Assembly: GCA_963573315.1 (NCBI GenBank)
Contig: OY752150.1
Span: 930,001-994,000, forward strand
From: Entomortierella parvispora
Lineage: Eukaryota > Mortierellomycota > Mortierellomycetes > Mortierellales > Mortierellaceae
Reading direction: 5' to 3'
DNA length: 64,000 nucleotides
Positions within the stretch are counted from its first letter, which is position 1. Each line of letters starts with the position of its first letter. Positions 11,284-21,811 of the stretch are shown piece after piece. The position numbers were made by a program, and so were the translations under genes. The notes beneath the pieces were generated by a model that saw nothing but the letters and a program-made list of their open reading frames with translations, was not told where the DNA came from and searched no databases.

Positions 11284-13212
11284 CTAGCCATCGTTGACAT
11301 GATTGACCATCACCATATCCTCCTCAGTGTCTTCTTCTTCGGAAGCAGCCGTGGTTGCCTCTACGGTCGTAGGAGTCGTTGTGGCAAGTATCGACCCAGT
11401 GGAGGTCCACAATCTTTTTTCAGATGTGCCGTAGAGTCCAACTCGGATCGTTGGAATGGTGCTGGATCGTACCACAAAAGCAATATCGGGAGTCTCCACT
11501 TGATTAACCCCACTAGTTGTTCCCGCGCAATCTGATGCTGATCCAGATCCGGATGTGAAAGAGGTAGATGCAGCATGCTGGCGTCGGTAGTAGTTGAATA
11601 TGTTGCTTAGCCGTTCTACCAGAACAAAGTCGATCAAGGAGTTAGAAGTAAGAGCGTTGCAATGGCATCTGAAAAGGTGGGTGAGACTTACCCGAATCCA
11701 TGGTTAGTTTTGCCAGTCTGACCAAAGTTGACTCTCTTGGTTGCGAAGCCGGGTCAGATACCGCGCGCTGATTCCGTGGGCTAAGTGTCGGCAGCCGTGC
11801 CACTGGTCTTTTACGAACCACTCGTCCGGATTCAGCACTATTCGTGTTGGCATCATGTTCTCTTCTGTCATAGTTGCCATGATTGGACATTGCCGAAGTA
11901 ATAGTAAGGGTATCATCGTATCGATCATTGTTGGTGTCGTTCATAAGAGGTTCGTTGTCATCCCTTTCATTTCCAAATCCTTTGCATGGCTCAAGTCCAT
12001 CCCCTACGTGTTCGTAAAACGAGAGCACAGGTCGTGGTACAGTCTCAGGCATCAAGAAGTAGAGGGAGAGAGCCCAGACTCGCATCTCCTGTCGGATGTA
12101 GTCCACAGTCGAAAGTGACGATGGCTCTAGGTCCAGCGCCACAGCTGGTCGATAGGTTGTGTAATGATGCTTCACAATTTCCTGACTATCCTTCATTTGT
12201 TGTTGATGAAGGAGCTGTTGACAGGGTCTGTTGATCGACAAAAGCTGGTACTACCACAAAAAAAAAAAAAAAAGGTAAGCCATTGGGAACCACGGGTCAC
12301 AGCTTCTTGACCAGCCAACTGCAGTTACCCTACCTGCTTCTCCGCCGTTTTGGGTTGAGGGTCAGCATCCATGAGGCTTTTCATTGAGGCCTTGATCCCC
12401 AATCTTCTGTCTTTTACGTGCTCTTGTTGCACTTGGGAGTTCAAGGGGCCAGAAGGTCCAATTGCCCAGCGAGCCAGGAGCCCATTGCAGCTTAAAACGC
12501 CCAGGATCGTCAGTCCTCGGACCACCAACGTAGTTCCAATCCAGTCGGCCAACAGAGCTGTGCCCACAACGGAGAGATAGCATATTACTATCAGACTATG
12601 AGTCGCAAAGACCAGCCAAGCGTACTGACTTTGTTGTGGGATTTCATTCCTCTCTATCGTGTTCTCGTGCTGACTATCCATTGAATTTGGCTGAATCCAA
12701 TTCTTGTCGACAGAGTTCCTCTCCTCTGAATAAACTGAAAGATGAAGAACGACGTCGTCCTGATCAAGTAAATGTACCTCAGAGGTGTTGCATTCTTGGG
12801 CCAGTACTGAGAGAGTAATAGGCACCGGTATCGGAGTGGATGAAGACTCTAACACTGATGATGGCGCAGCTGCGACCGAGATGCTTGACTTTGGCTGTGA
12901 GTTGAAAAAAGCTGATGGTTGTTGATGTTGATGCTGATATTGATGTAGTTGCTGGTGTTGTTGGTGTTGTTGCCCCTGACACATGGCCCGCCCCTGTTGT
13001 GAACGGTGTATTGACAGATTTTCGTTCTTGTGCGTCGTACTCTGTTGTGGGGACGAAGGGTAAAAGTACCAGAGAAGACATGCACCCAGGACGATGCAAA
13101 CAACAGACATCCACAGATCCAACCGGTAAAAATCACAAAGGTATATACTCCACATGTAACAGGCTATCGCTCCTCCGTACATGCGAGCCTGCGTCTCCGG
13201 TGTGTGCAGCAT
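11284..13212 (-). CDS. Unrecognised four-helix membrane protein
   Basis: Three exons on the minus strand, 13212-12334, 12244-11692 and 11615-11284, joined in phases 0 and 1 (GTAGGG...CCAG, GTAAGT...GTAG), give 587 residues. Predicted membrane helices lie at about 12-28, 35-52, 197-220 and 228-248. A His/Gln-rich stretch (about 82-98) lies in the loop between the two pairs. The C-terminal 330 residues are hydrophilic, with Asn/Asp-rich and Ser/Thr-rich segments. I do not recognise the family. It converges with the BTB gene (116 bases apart). Its ATG at 13212 is the first in frame; the frame extends upstream only with non-ATG codons. Confidence 0.6.
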
Positions 13213-14523
13213 GATGAGGCAGGCAGGGGTCTCCTTGGGTTCCTTGGACAAACAAACAAGCCGAAGTAGAGTGCAGTGCAGAGAGAAGAGTGGATGCGGT
13301 TACACACAACAGGCCATTCCACGTTTCTAATCTCGAATTGCAGGATGCACACAGTCAGTACGGGTTGAATGCTGAATGTAGATGGGGAACGGGTGAGGGA
13401 ATGAGGGAATGAATGTCGGCACTTTGTCAAGTTGACAAACCGTGAGGGGGATTTTTGGAATCAAAGAGTGGAGGGACAAAAATAGGAAAAGATCAAAGGC
13501 ACGGACAACTATCTCGTGTCCTCTTCCGTTCTCCAAGGCCCATGCCATGGTCGAGCCAAAGACATGCAAAAGGGGGAGTCAATGGTGGAAGGAGAGAAGG
13601 AGAAAGAAGGAGGAAGAGGAGGATCAGGAGCAGCAAGTCAAGGAGAGTGCGGAGAGAAGGGCAGTGAATTGAGGCGCCTGAACGCAAGGCATGGGCACCA
13701 GTTGCGTCTGCAACAGAGCACGCCCTTGCAAGGCGAGGTCCTCCGTAGACGTCGTGTGTTGGCCCCAACGCAGGACGGCATGCAAGGCGGAGCAGAAGAC
13801 GAGGTGGCTGTGCGCCGTGAACGGCGTCGTTGGGAGACTGGACGGCATTGGTCGCGTCTCGGCTGGTACTTTGTGGAGAGGGATGGTTCGGTTGAGACGT
13901 CTTGATGTTTGGTGCGACCGTGCAGGTCGGGTAAATTGCAGCCGAGGGGTGTTGGCACGGAAAGAAGACCCTGGCGCAAATAGAACAAAAAAAAAAAAGA
14001 CTTTTATGGATAATGGTGATTGACAATCATGACGGCAGTGCGGTTGGCGGGCAGCCGGAGGGCCAGGGGTCGCAAGGAAAGATCGCGATCGGCATTGTCT
14101 CATTTTCTCGTCGGTGAAGAATGCCGAAAGAGTCTGCGGGCAAAACGAGCCTCAGCAAGTTTTGGCCACAGCGCACCCCTCTCTCGCGACCGTGCAACTG
14201 CAGTTGATCGATCGGTTGTTGTACACAATAATGTCCCCTTTATGGACCAACACTCTTATTTTATATATATATCTTCAGAGCACTCGGGGGGTCCTCGTCC
14301 CTTCTTCTCTTTTCTCTTCATCATCTCATCATCACCATCTCCTTCTTCACTCTATTTCTATTCCTCTTCCCCTGCTTCACCACCTTTTTTTCTATCTTCC
14401 AACTCCTCCCTTTCCTCCTCTTGTTCTCTTCAGAGCATCGGTGTCTCTATCACTCCTTTATTTCTCCACATTCGTTGTGTCACTTTCGACCCTTTTTTCA
14501 TTTCGGCTCACAAACCGCGCTCC
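13213..14523. promoter_or_regulatory. 1.3-kb divergent promoter region
   Basis: This region separates the membrane protein gene (minus) from the P450 gene (plus). It holds a purine-rich tract at about 13570-13670, an (TA)n TATA-like run at 14262-14272, and a long pyrimidine-rich leader at about 14290-14510 just before the P450 ATG. Frames inside it encode only low-complexity sequence, so I assign no gene. Confidence 0.5.
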
Positions 14524-16586
14524 ATGATTTCCACTGCGATCTCGTCTTCGCCCCAGCTGGCTGCCTTCTTCCGGGCCTTGAGCCCCATCCTCACTCGCCG
14601 TAACTTTGCCAAGATCATCGGTGCCTATATCCTTGTTCTGATATTTCGTTACCGTGACACCCCCCTGGGCGTTCCGAGACGACCTGACCTGAAGGGTCCC
14701 TGGGCACTTCCCTTGGTCGGAAATCTCTACCAGATCCTCCGTCTGCCAAGATCTGAGGTCTTGCAGCGACAGACCTTAAATCACGAAAAGTTTGGCAGCG
14801 TCTACTCCATGACTATCCCTGGTTCGTCATTTTTTTCTCCCTTGGTCGTTTTACTCTGATCAAATCTTAACATCCGTACATCTTCTCCATGTCATTCATC
14901 TAGGGGTTGGCAGGATCATCAACATCATCGACCCGGACATGGTCGACCATGTTCTAAGAGTCAACTTCTGGGCGTATGAGAAGGGGGATCGTCTAAGGAC
15001 CATTCTCGGACCCTTGGTTGGTCAAGGTAAGATAGACTATCAGATCAAGTCACTCGATAGCCAACAGCCGCAAACTGAGTATCCACCTTTATGCTCATTT
15101 CCTTAGGAATCTTTGGTGCTGACGGAGAACATTGGAAGTGGCAAAGGAAGCTTGGTAAGGAGAAGAGGTTGCGGCAAGATCGTTCTCGTTTTGAACCATC
15201 TAGATTAACGGACATGGATCTAATCTACTATTTATCATCACAGCCAGCCACATTTTCAACGTCAAAGCGTTCAGGACCTACACCTCGAATGTATTCTGCC
15301 AGGAGGGACAGCATGTAGTCGACTATCTCTCGACCGTCGCCGACAGTGGCGAGGTTGTGGATCTGCAGGAGCTCTTTTACAAGTTCACCCTGGAGTCCTT
15401 TGGAGAGATTGCCTTTGGAGAGTCCTTTGGTTGTCTTAAGGATCCAAAGAAGGACGTTCCTTTTGCGCAGGCCTTTGATCGATTGAACCATGCTCTCTCA
15501 GAACGCTTCATCTCTCCAGTTTGGAAGATTACCGAATGGAGATCAGGCAGAGGCAAACAGGTGGACAAGGACACCAAACTGATTTATGATTTTGCATATG
15601 GAGTGATCCGGAAGCGTCGAGAGGAAGGATTCCAATCCGAGAGCAAAAACCTCATGCAGTTGTTCATGGAGGCCCATGACGAGACTGGTGAACCTCTCTC
15701 GGATGAGATGCTAAAGGTGAGTAGTGTGTTGTTCTTGTTCGGCTCGTTTATATAATGAAGGTGCACGCTAACATATAATCTCTGCCTTATTGTAGGATAC
15801 ATGCCTGAACTTTATCATTGCTGGAAGGGACACTACCGCACAGGCGTTGGCTTGGTGTTTCTACTTGATGCATCGTACAGGAGCGGATCCAGCTGTTTTT
15901 CAAAATCTTACAGAGGAGACGGATCGAGTCCTCCAAGGAGGTTACCCATCCTACGAATCTGTGAAACAGCAAAAGTACGCAGAGGCTTGTTTCCACGAGA
16001 CGTTGCGATTGTATCCTTCTGTACCAAAGAACGTCAAGGTTTGCGTGCAGGATGACGTCCTCCCAGGAGGTGTGAAGATTTACAAAGGCGAAAGAATTGG
16101 ATGGTCTTCTTGGGCAATGGGTCGTAACGTTGGCATCTGGGGCTCTGATGCAAAGGAGTTCAATCCCGAGCGCTGGATGAATGGTGAAAAGCCCTCGCAG
16201 TCAAAGTTTGTGTCCTTTCATCTCGGACCTCGCACATGGTACAAGCCTCTAGCAGCTATGAAGTGGACCTTTGAGTACCAATGCCTTAAATACTAATCAG
16301 CGTCTTGAATTTTTCTTTTGGTGTAGCCTCGGACAACAATTCGCGACTATTGAAGCAATTACCCTCATGTCAATGCTGGCTCAGAAATTCACCTTCGAAC
16401 TGATCGAACCTAACCAAGAGCCAGCCTACTTGCCCAGGTAAATACTTTGCCAACAGCTCTATGGCAACCGCTGTCTTCTCACTTTTTTTAATACTAATTC
16501 CGTTTCCTTTTGGTGATGATGATAGCTTGACATTGCCAATGAAAACAGGACTGCCTGTTCGTGTTCATCACCGTAAGGATCTCTAA
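14524..16586 (+). CDS. Cytochrome P450 monooxygenase
   Basis: Seven exons: 14524-14821, 14904-15026, 15107-15154, 15244-15716, 15796-16238, 16327-16437, 16526-16586. They give 518 residues, the usual P450 length. An N-terminal hydrophobic anchor (about 25-42, KIIGAYILVLIF) and a proline-rich hinge point to ER membrane attachment. The I-helix reads AGRDTT (323-328), the K-helix ExxR is ETLR (382-385), the PERW region follows near 439, and the heme loop FHLGPRTCLG (455-464) has the thiolate Cys462. The Cys462 codon is split by an intron (TG|C). The subfamily and substrate cannot be told from sequence alone; the I-helix and general layout resemble fungal fatty-acid/alkane hydroxylase clades. A TATA-like run lies about 250 bases upstream. 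Confidence 0.93.
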
Positions 16587-16720
16587 TATGATAGAAATAA
16601 ACCAGAGTTGCTATGTAAGACGACCAAGCGTCATATGTTCATCTGAAGAGGCCAATGAGTAATGTGCCTTTATTCAGGCGTGCATCGGTGGGTGATAGGA
16701 GCCTTCATTTCTGCAATTTA

Positions 16721-18445
16721 TTAGTCAAACTCATCCCAATATGATCCCGCCGCTTCTTGAAGATTGTCTTCCTCGTTTGTCACATTTGATCTTGACCGTT
16801 CTTGGAAAACTTCGCTTCCATTAATGACCAGGCTCCTGAGTTTAGGCATTCGAAGTCTCAACCTTTCGAGTTCCTTAGTCGACAAAGATCCAAAATTCTC
16901 AAACTTGCTCAGGTGCAGTTCCTCCAAGGAATGAAATTTCCAGTTCTCCGTTGCTCCAAACCCCCCCGGAAGCGCCAATTCCTTTGGTATGTTGTCCGAG
17001 AGATCCGCAAGCGAAATCAAACGAGCATCTTGAATCTTCAGGAACCGAAGTCGGTTCAATTGGTAATCGACTCGGTTCCTGAATGCCTCTAGACAATATT
17101 CGTCCATAAAGTGAATACTGCCCACGGTCCATCGTTCCAAGGGTGCGGTCCATTGTCGTGTAGGGGTTGTTGGAGAGGGTGCATAGGAATAACGAACCCG
17201 GGATCCTTCAAAGAAGAAATCATTCGGTAAGTGTGTGTCGAGATCCAGGATTTTCAGGTTCTCGCACTCCTCCAACATGTACTGAAGTCCTGTGATTGAG
17301 ACTGATGCACTGCATGTTCGGAGACTCTTGAAGCTTGGACACGTTTCGACGATCGCCATGGCAGCCCCCAAGGGCAGGGTTCCGCCGAGGACCTCTAGTG
17401 ATTCCAACCGAGGTAGACTCCGAAGAAGGCGAACCAGCTCTGGATTATGAGGAGTCCCTGCCATCGCGCCCGTGGGGATGTTCATGTCCATGCCCAAGTC
17501 CGTTTCCGACTCATATGTCATTGGAGAGACAACTTGAGGCGGCTGACGGAAGGAGAAAAAAGTTAGGTTTGAATAGTGCTTAGAGATCAAAGGAAGCACC
17601 TCAACATGAAGATCGCTACTCAGACCGTGCAAGGCCAACTCAGTGACCCCAGGCGATGTAATGACCATCTTTTCGAAAACCACAGCTGTTTCTGGTTCCA
17701 GACCGAGATGCCTTAAATAAGGAAAGAGACCGATATGTTCTTGCATCTCCATTGCTGTCCATAAAAGATCATCCTGGACAGGGCTGTTTCCTGTCGAAAA
17801 AGACTCCAAACCGGGAAAGGCACCAAGGAATGTAAGGACACTTGACAGAGGGGTGGGAGAGTCGGCTTTCGGTGCGTAGTTGACACATGTGGCTGCCCCA
17901 AACGACCGCAAGTTCTGGAGATATCCGGCGTCCCTGGCTTTAATCAGTGGAGACAGCATTGCTTGACAACCCTGAGATCCAAAGTGAACTTCAAGCGACA
18001 CGAGGCTGTTGGATAGGAAACCGTTGATGGCCATAGGCCTTAAACCGAAGACTTGATCCTCGAAGGAGGCTCCGTCCAGGCTACATATCACCAGCCTCAG
18101 GGATGTGAGTCTCAGACAATGGTCCCGGATATGAGATACTTTAATATGGCCATGGGACAGGTTCAGGTCCAGTTCTCGTATAAGGCGGCCATGGCGCGAA
18201 AGATCCCTGGGTTGTTTGTCCTTGATAACTTTCCACAAATATGGACACCACTGTTGGTGCCACTGGCGGGAGACAAAACAGCATGCTTTCCAGTCATTGC
18301 AATCCAAAAGCAGCGCCACTTGCTGCACGAGTTCTGGAAATACAAAAAATGTATCTCGAAAGGATCGTTCCAGAACTTGTCTATGACCTGCAAAGTCGTC
18401 CTCCAAGGCGGTCAGTCGATACAAAGTGGTCGTTGCACATTCCAT
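16721..18445 (-). CDS. F-box/LRR protein
   Basis: Single exon, 574 residues, with the first in-frame ATG at 18445. An F-box lies at about 35-75 (FPELVQQVALLLDCNDWKAC followed by FVSRQWHQQWCPYLW). Leucine-rich repeats follow, for example at about 100-115 and 330-400 (LKILDLDTHL, LRSLVINGSE). This compact form is the standard substrate receptor of an SCF ubiquitin ligase; its target is unknown. It converges with the P450 gene (134 bases apart). Confidence 0.85.
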   Translation of the reverse strand: MECATTTLYRLTALEDDFAGHRQVLERSFRDTFFVFPELVQQVALLLDCNDWKACCFVSRQWHQQWCPYLWKVIKDKQPRDLSRHGRLIRELDLNLSHGHIKVSHIRDHCLRLTSLRLVICSLDGASFEDQVFGLRPMAINGFLSNSLVSLEVHFGSQGCQAMLSPLIKARDAGYLQNLRSFGAATCVNYAPKADSPTPLSSVLTFLGAFPGLESFSTGNSPVQDDLLWTAMEMQEHIGLFPYLRHLGLEPETAVVFEKMVITSPGVTELALHGLSSDLHVEVLPLISKHYSNLTFFSFRQPPQVVSPMTYESETDLGMDMNIPTGAMAGTPHNPELVRLLRSLPRLESLEVLGGTLPLGAAMAIVETCPSFKSLRTCSASVSITGLQYMLEECENLKILDLDTHLPNDFFFEGSRVRYSYAPSPTTPTRQWTAPLERWTVGSIHFMDEYCLEAFRNRVDYQLNRLRFLKIQDARLISLADLSDNIPKELALPGGFGATENWKFHSLEELHLSKFENFGSLSTKELERLRLRMPKLRSLVINGSEVFQERSRSNVTNEEDNLQEAAGSYWDEFD

Positions 18446-18668
18446 GTTTGTTGCTTGCAAGCAGAAAGGTAAGGAAACAAAAAGCGATTCGCGGGCAAAG
18501 CTGGCTCTTTTCTTATATATTTTTTTTCTCTATCAAGATTTGCACTGCCGAAAGAAGAGACAAACTGCTTCGCAAACGTGGCAACACTGCATGCATATCG
18601 TCCAGTCCTATGATCTCTATGTGGGATCGCCGAGGAATGCGTTTCTGCTGGAAGGTCGAATGGGATGT

Positions 18669-19422
18669 TTACTTGAAAGACGGCATCTTGAAGTACCAAA
18701 GCTCCAGCCAGTCCTTGAACGATTGTACATCAAAATTGAAGGCTCCCCAATGGATAATGAAATCGCTAGGTCGATACACCTCGTATAGCTTCATCATGTG
18801 CCAGTACGAATTGAAACTGCACTGGGGAGGGCGCTTGACCTTCTTGTGTTCTTGCAACTCCTCCGTCTTTTCCAGAACGCCAATCATCCAGTCTTGTTCA
18901 TGGTTGTAAGCCTCAAGCTTGGACCAGACGATATCAGTAAACTTGCGCGACCAGTCATCATTTTTGAGGAAAAGGACACCGGCGTTCATGCAGTAATAGT
19001 CCTTGGTGGCGATAAAGGGATATCTATTGTCGATAAACTGCTCCAGTCGAATGTCCATGTTGGCGAACAGTGCATCCAAAAGATCCAGTCATGGTCGTCC
19101 TTGGCCAGCTCGTCCTTGATCATCTTAATCTTGGCCCAGGCCGGGACACCTCTCACAGCATTTACCTCCTCAAGGTAATGCGTTACATTCTAATCCCTCA
19201 TTCATTGTCCTGGGGTCATAGTACTTGATGCGGTTGCCGTTTTCTGTGGTTGCCGTTTTCTGCTGCAGAAACGGGCCATCCTGTCTGATGAATGGGGTCG
19301 ACGTAAGGTATGCATATCCTTGGAAAGTGGACAAAGATATAAGGGTCAAAGAGGACAAGGACCAAGGCGCAAAAGACGATCAAAGTTAATATCCGCTTGG
19401 TCTTGAATCGAAGGATAGCCAT
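18669..19422 (-). pseudogene. Broken GT34-type (GMA12/MNN10) glycosyltransferase
   Basis: Read on the minus strand, 19422 begins with a short cytosolic tail and a signal anchor (ILTLIVFCALVLVLF), the layout of a Golgi type II glycosyltransferase. The frame then shifts near 19330, again near 19190 (between ...YYDPRTMNEG and NVTHYLEEVNAVRG), and again near 19085. At the last point the catalytic stretch goes from DHDWIFW to DALFANMDIRLEQF with bases missing, so the expected DxD motif is lost. The remainder (18669-19079) keeps family-like blocks such as MNAGVLFLKNDDWS and EQDWMIGVLE, and ends with a normal stop. No splice sites repair these breaks. It is inferred to be a pseudogene, though a sequencing error at any one site cannot be excluded. 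Confidence 0.72.
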
Positions 19423-19694
19423 GTTTAAAGAAATGGGTGGGCGAGGGTCGTCGATTTGTTTTCCTGCTGAGATTGCTATCTGCAAGTCTCTGGTCCAGTC
19501 AAAGTGGAAAGTGATTGGTAAGAGGGGCCAGGTGCAGCAAGGGCGAGAAGGAGTCCAGAGAAAGAGACGGCGGCAAGAAGAAATGAGCGGGGAGGAGGAG
19601 AGAAGAGAGGAAATGAAAGAAGATTACAAGGGGAAGGAGGAAACGAGAAGGCAGGAGCCGAGGGTGAGAAGATTTTGATCAGTCTTTTTTTTTA

Positions 19695-19717
19695 TAGAGA
19701 TATCGCAAAAAAGATTC
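19695..19717. repeat. Left terminal inverted repeat of the transposon
   Basis: It reads TAGAGATATCGCAAAAAAGA then TTC and pairs with the right end at 21535-21557. The flanking TA is the presumed target duplication. Confidence 0.75.
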
Positions 19718-19933
19718 TGTCCGGATAAAATCGGTCTATTCATGATCAAATAATTTTACCTCATCCTCTATTTTGGGTGAACTGAAAGGCCCAGAACTCG
19801 GATTCAATTTATTTCAGAAATCAAACGAATTGGATGGTTTTTGAATGAACTGCAACGGAATGAAAAAAAGGGTGGAAAATGGGTATAATCGTCACTAAAA
19901 TTAAATATTATTCGCGATAAATTAAAAATTAAT

Positions 19934-21403
19934 CTAATCATCGTCATCGGAGTAAAAAATTCCTTCCTCATCGTCGTCGTCGCTGCCATCGTCGTCCGTT
20001 CCTTGGCTCCTTTCAAGATCTTTTTGATGGAGTTCCCAGTAGTCCTTGCAAATCTTGACAGTCTTCTCCCAGATCGAGACCAACTGATCACTGCTGGTCT
20101 TCGCGAACCCCTCGAGCAATCGATTTCTGAGTGAAAGACACGTCTCGTTCAGGTTTGGATTGAAGGCAATTGGATTCTTGACCATGCCCCAGAGCATCTC
20201 GATGGGTTGTAGTTCGCAATGGTAAGGGGGTGTCTTCATGATAGTGTGGCCCTGCTCATTCGCAATCTCATAGGAGGCATACACGGGAGGAATGTTCATA
20301 TTGTCAATTTCTTCCAAAAGCCCCAAGCGCGTCATAGCTCTACCGTTAGGACGCGTTGGCAGTTGAAGCTCATTGTCCGCAAACCATTGAACAATCTCAG
20401 CAAGAGGCGAACTCTTCTTCGGCGGTGGGTTTTTCTGACGTACGTGGTACTTGGCGCCATCCATATGGATATTACAGGGACCGTATTCATCCGAGAGCGT
20501 CTTGCAGATTTCGTTGAAGAGGCGTTCGAACAGGTCCGCATTGAAGTTGCCATGGTAATCATGTAAATCCGGGGCAATGCCGCTTCCCCGTACGAATTCA
20601 GGTACCGTGCTCCAATCCTCATTATCTCGAGCCTTTCGACCCCTTCCACCTCGATGTTGCTGTCCACGTGCCTTTCCAACTACCGGCCAGATCAAGATAC
20701 TTTTTTTCACAATCTCTCCTTTCATCTTGTGTCCATTGTGGTATACGACAAACGCGCCAAATATTACGACCATAGGCTTACGGCCAGACTCATTGACAGT
20801 TCCTCCAATCGGCTTCCAGGTGTACTTTGTGTGGTGATCCAGGTGACAATAACTTTCGTCCAAAAAAACTTCGGGGATGATTGGGTTCCCTTTAGCATTG
20901 AGATTTTCTAGTCGTCGCTCAAGGTAGATATGGCGGTAGTTGATGATGGCTGGTTTGTCGTGATAGACATTGCGTCGATTGCCTTTCCCATAGGTAAGTC
21001 CAAGATGGAGGAGGTAGTGTGTGAGGGTGCGTTTCTTGAGGGAGAGACCATGGTTATCTTCCAACTCCTTGAGGATGAGAGACGATGTGACAGGAATCCC
21101 GGCTATATTATTCTCGAGAATAAAAGTCCGAATAGCTGCGCCCAAACTCTCGTCAATGGTGAGCTTTGGGCGTCCAATGGTCATTTGGACTGGCTCCTCC
21201 TTGTGAATGGCAAGTCGAATAGCGTTTTGTGCCACTTGCGTTCCAACGCCAGTTACCAGAGCTAGCTGCTGGCGCGGAGTCAGCTTTTTACGGCAGTGGT
21301 GGAGTGGCCCAGAGCCTGAAAGGTGATGATAGACGTTGATCAGAATGGAGTACTCATTGCGAGTGACTGGTGCTCCATTCCGCTTAATGTGCGAGATTGA
21401 CAT
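19934..21403 (-). CDS. Tc1/mariner-superfamily DDE transposase
   Basis: Uninterrupted 489-residue frame from ATG at 21403. An N-terminal helix-turn-helix type region (about 40-150) precedes a DDE catalytic domain: Asp182 in FLDESY, Asp315 in IHMDGAKYH, and a Glu near 402 in CELQPIEMLW, the order and contexts of the DDE_3 endonuclease family that moves Tc1/mariner and IS630 elements. The tail is a run of Asp/Glu residues. With intact termini and no stop codons or frameshifts, the element looks recent and possibly active. It is intronless, unlike its neighbours. Confidence 0.9.
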   Translation of the reverse strand: MSISHIKRNGAPVTRNEYSILINVYHHLSGSGPLHHCRKKLTPRQQLALVTGVGTQVAQNAIRLAIHKEEPVQMTIGRPKLTIDESLGAAIRTFILENNIAGIPVTSSLILKELEDNHGLSLKKRTLTHYLLHLGLTYGKGNRRNVYHDKPAIINYRHIYLERRLENLNAKGNPIIPEVFLDESYCHLDHHTKYTWKPIGGTVNESGRKPMVVIFGAFVVYHNGHKMKGEIVKKSILIWPVVGKARGQQHRGGRGRKARDNEDWSTVPEFVRGSGIAPDLHDYHGNFNADLFERLFNEICKTLSDEYGPCNIHMDGAKYHVRQKNPPPKKSSPLAEIVQWFADNELQLPTRPNGRAMTRLGLLEEIDNMNIPPVYASYEIANEQGHTIMKTPPYHCELQPIEMLWGMVKNPIAFNPNLNETCLSLRNRLLEGFAKTSSDQLVSIWEKTVKICKDYWELHQKDLERSQGTDDDGSDDDDEEGIFYSDDDD

Positions 21404-21534
21404 GGGATGTTGGTCTGATTGTCACAGGAGGGATTTTGAGTGCCTTTTGGACGCCGCTTGAGCAGCCAGAGCCGCGGACAAATTTATTAAGGGTCCAAAA
21501 CTACTCCTAAAAAAACAATACGAGAAATGGGATT

Positions 21535-21557
21535 GGATCTTTTTTGCCAGGTCTCTA
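21535..21557. repeat. Right terminal inverted repeat of the transposon
   Basis: The complement reads TAGAGACCTGGCAAAAAAGA then TCC, matching the left end outside four variable positions. It ends in TA at 21556-21557. Confidence 0.75.
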
Positions 21558-21811
21558 CTTGCTAACTGCTTACCAGGATTTCGCTCAGACAATCCGTATT
21601 CAGGGCCAGTCGACTCGTCCATCATGGGCTCTGTATCCTCACTCCCCTAGGTGCAGATTGAGGAAGGAGGAGGCCACCCACCTTGCACATGCACGATCTG
21701 TGATCCTCTGGTGGCCGAAGATCCTTTTTTTAGTCTCACTTGGTCTCTCCAGCAGACTTGATCATAGAGGCCTCTGCGAGCTCGTGTAGCAACTTTGCAG
21801 AAACCTTTGCT

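Larger units (their letters stand above)
19695..21557 (-). mobile_element. Complete Tc1/mariner-superfamily DNA transposon
   Basis: A 1.86-kb unit. Both ends read inward TAGAGA, four variable bases, then GCAAAAAAGAT (left 19695-19715, right 21557-21537 on the complement), with 19 of 23 positions matching. The outermost TA at each end fits the TA target-site duplication of this superfamily. One uninterrupted transposase gene lies inside on the minus strand. The unit sits between the broken glycosyltransferase and the importin gene, within intergenic DNA. Confidence 0.8.

Noticed and set aside
13493-14103. Several overlapping long open frames on both strands between the membrane protein and P450 genes
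   Set aside because: All encode Arg/Ser/Cys-rich low-complexity sequence with no family features, and they overlap one another in different frames, as expected from a GC-rich promoter region.
14020-14523. In-frame upstream extension of the P450 protein
   Set aside because: The extra 168 codons translate the C/T-rich leader into Ser/Phe/Leu repeats, whereas the ATG at 14524 gives a normal P450 length and membrane anchor.
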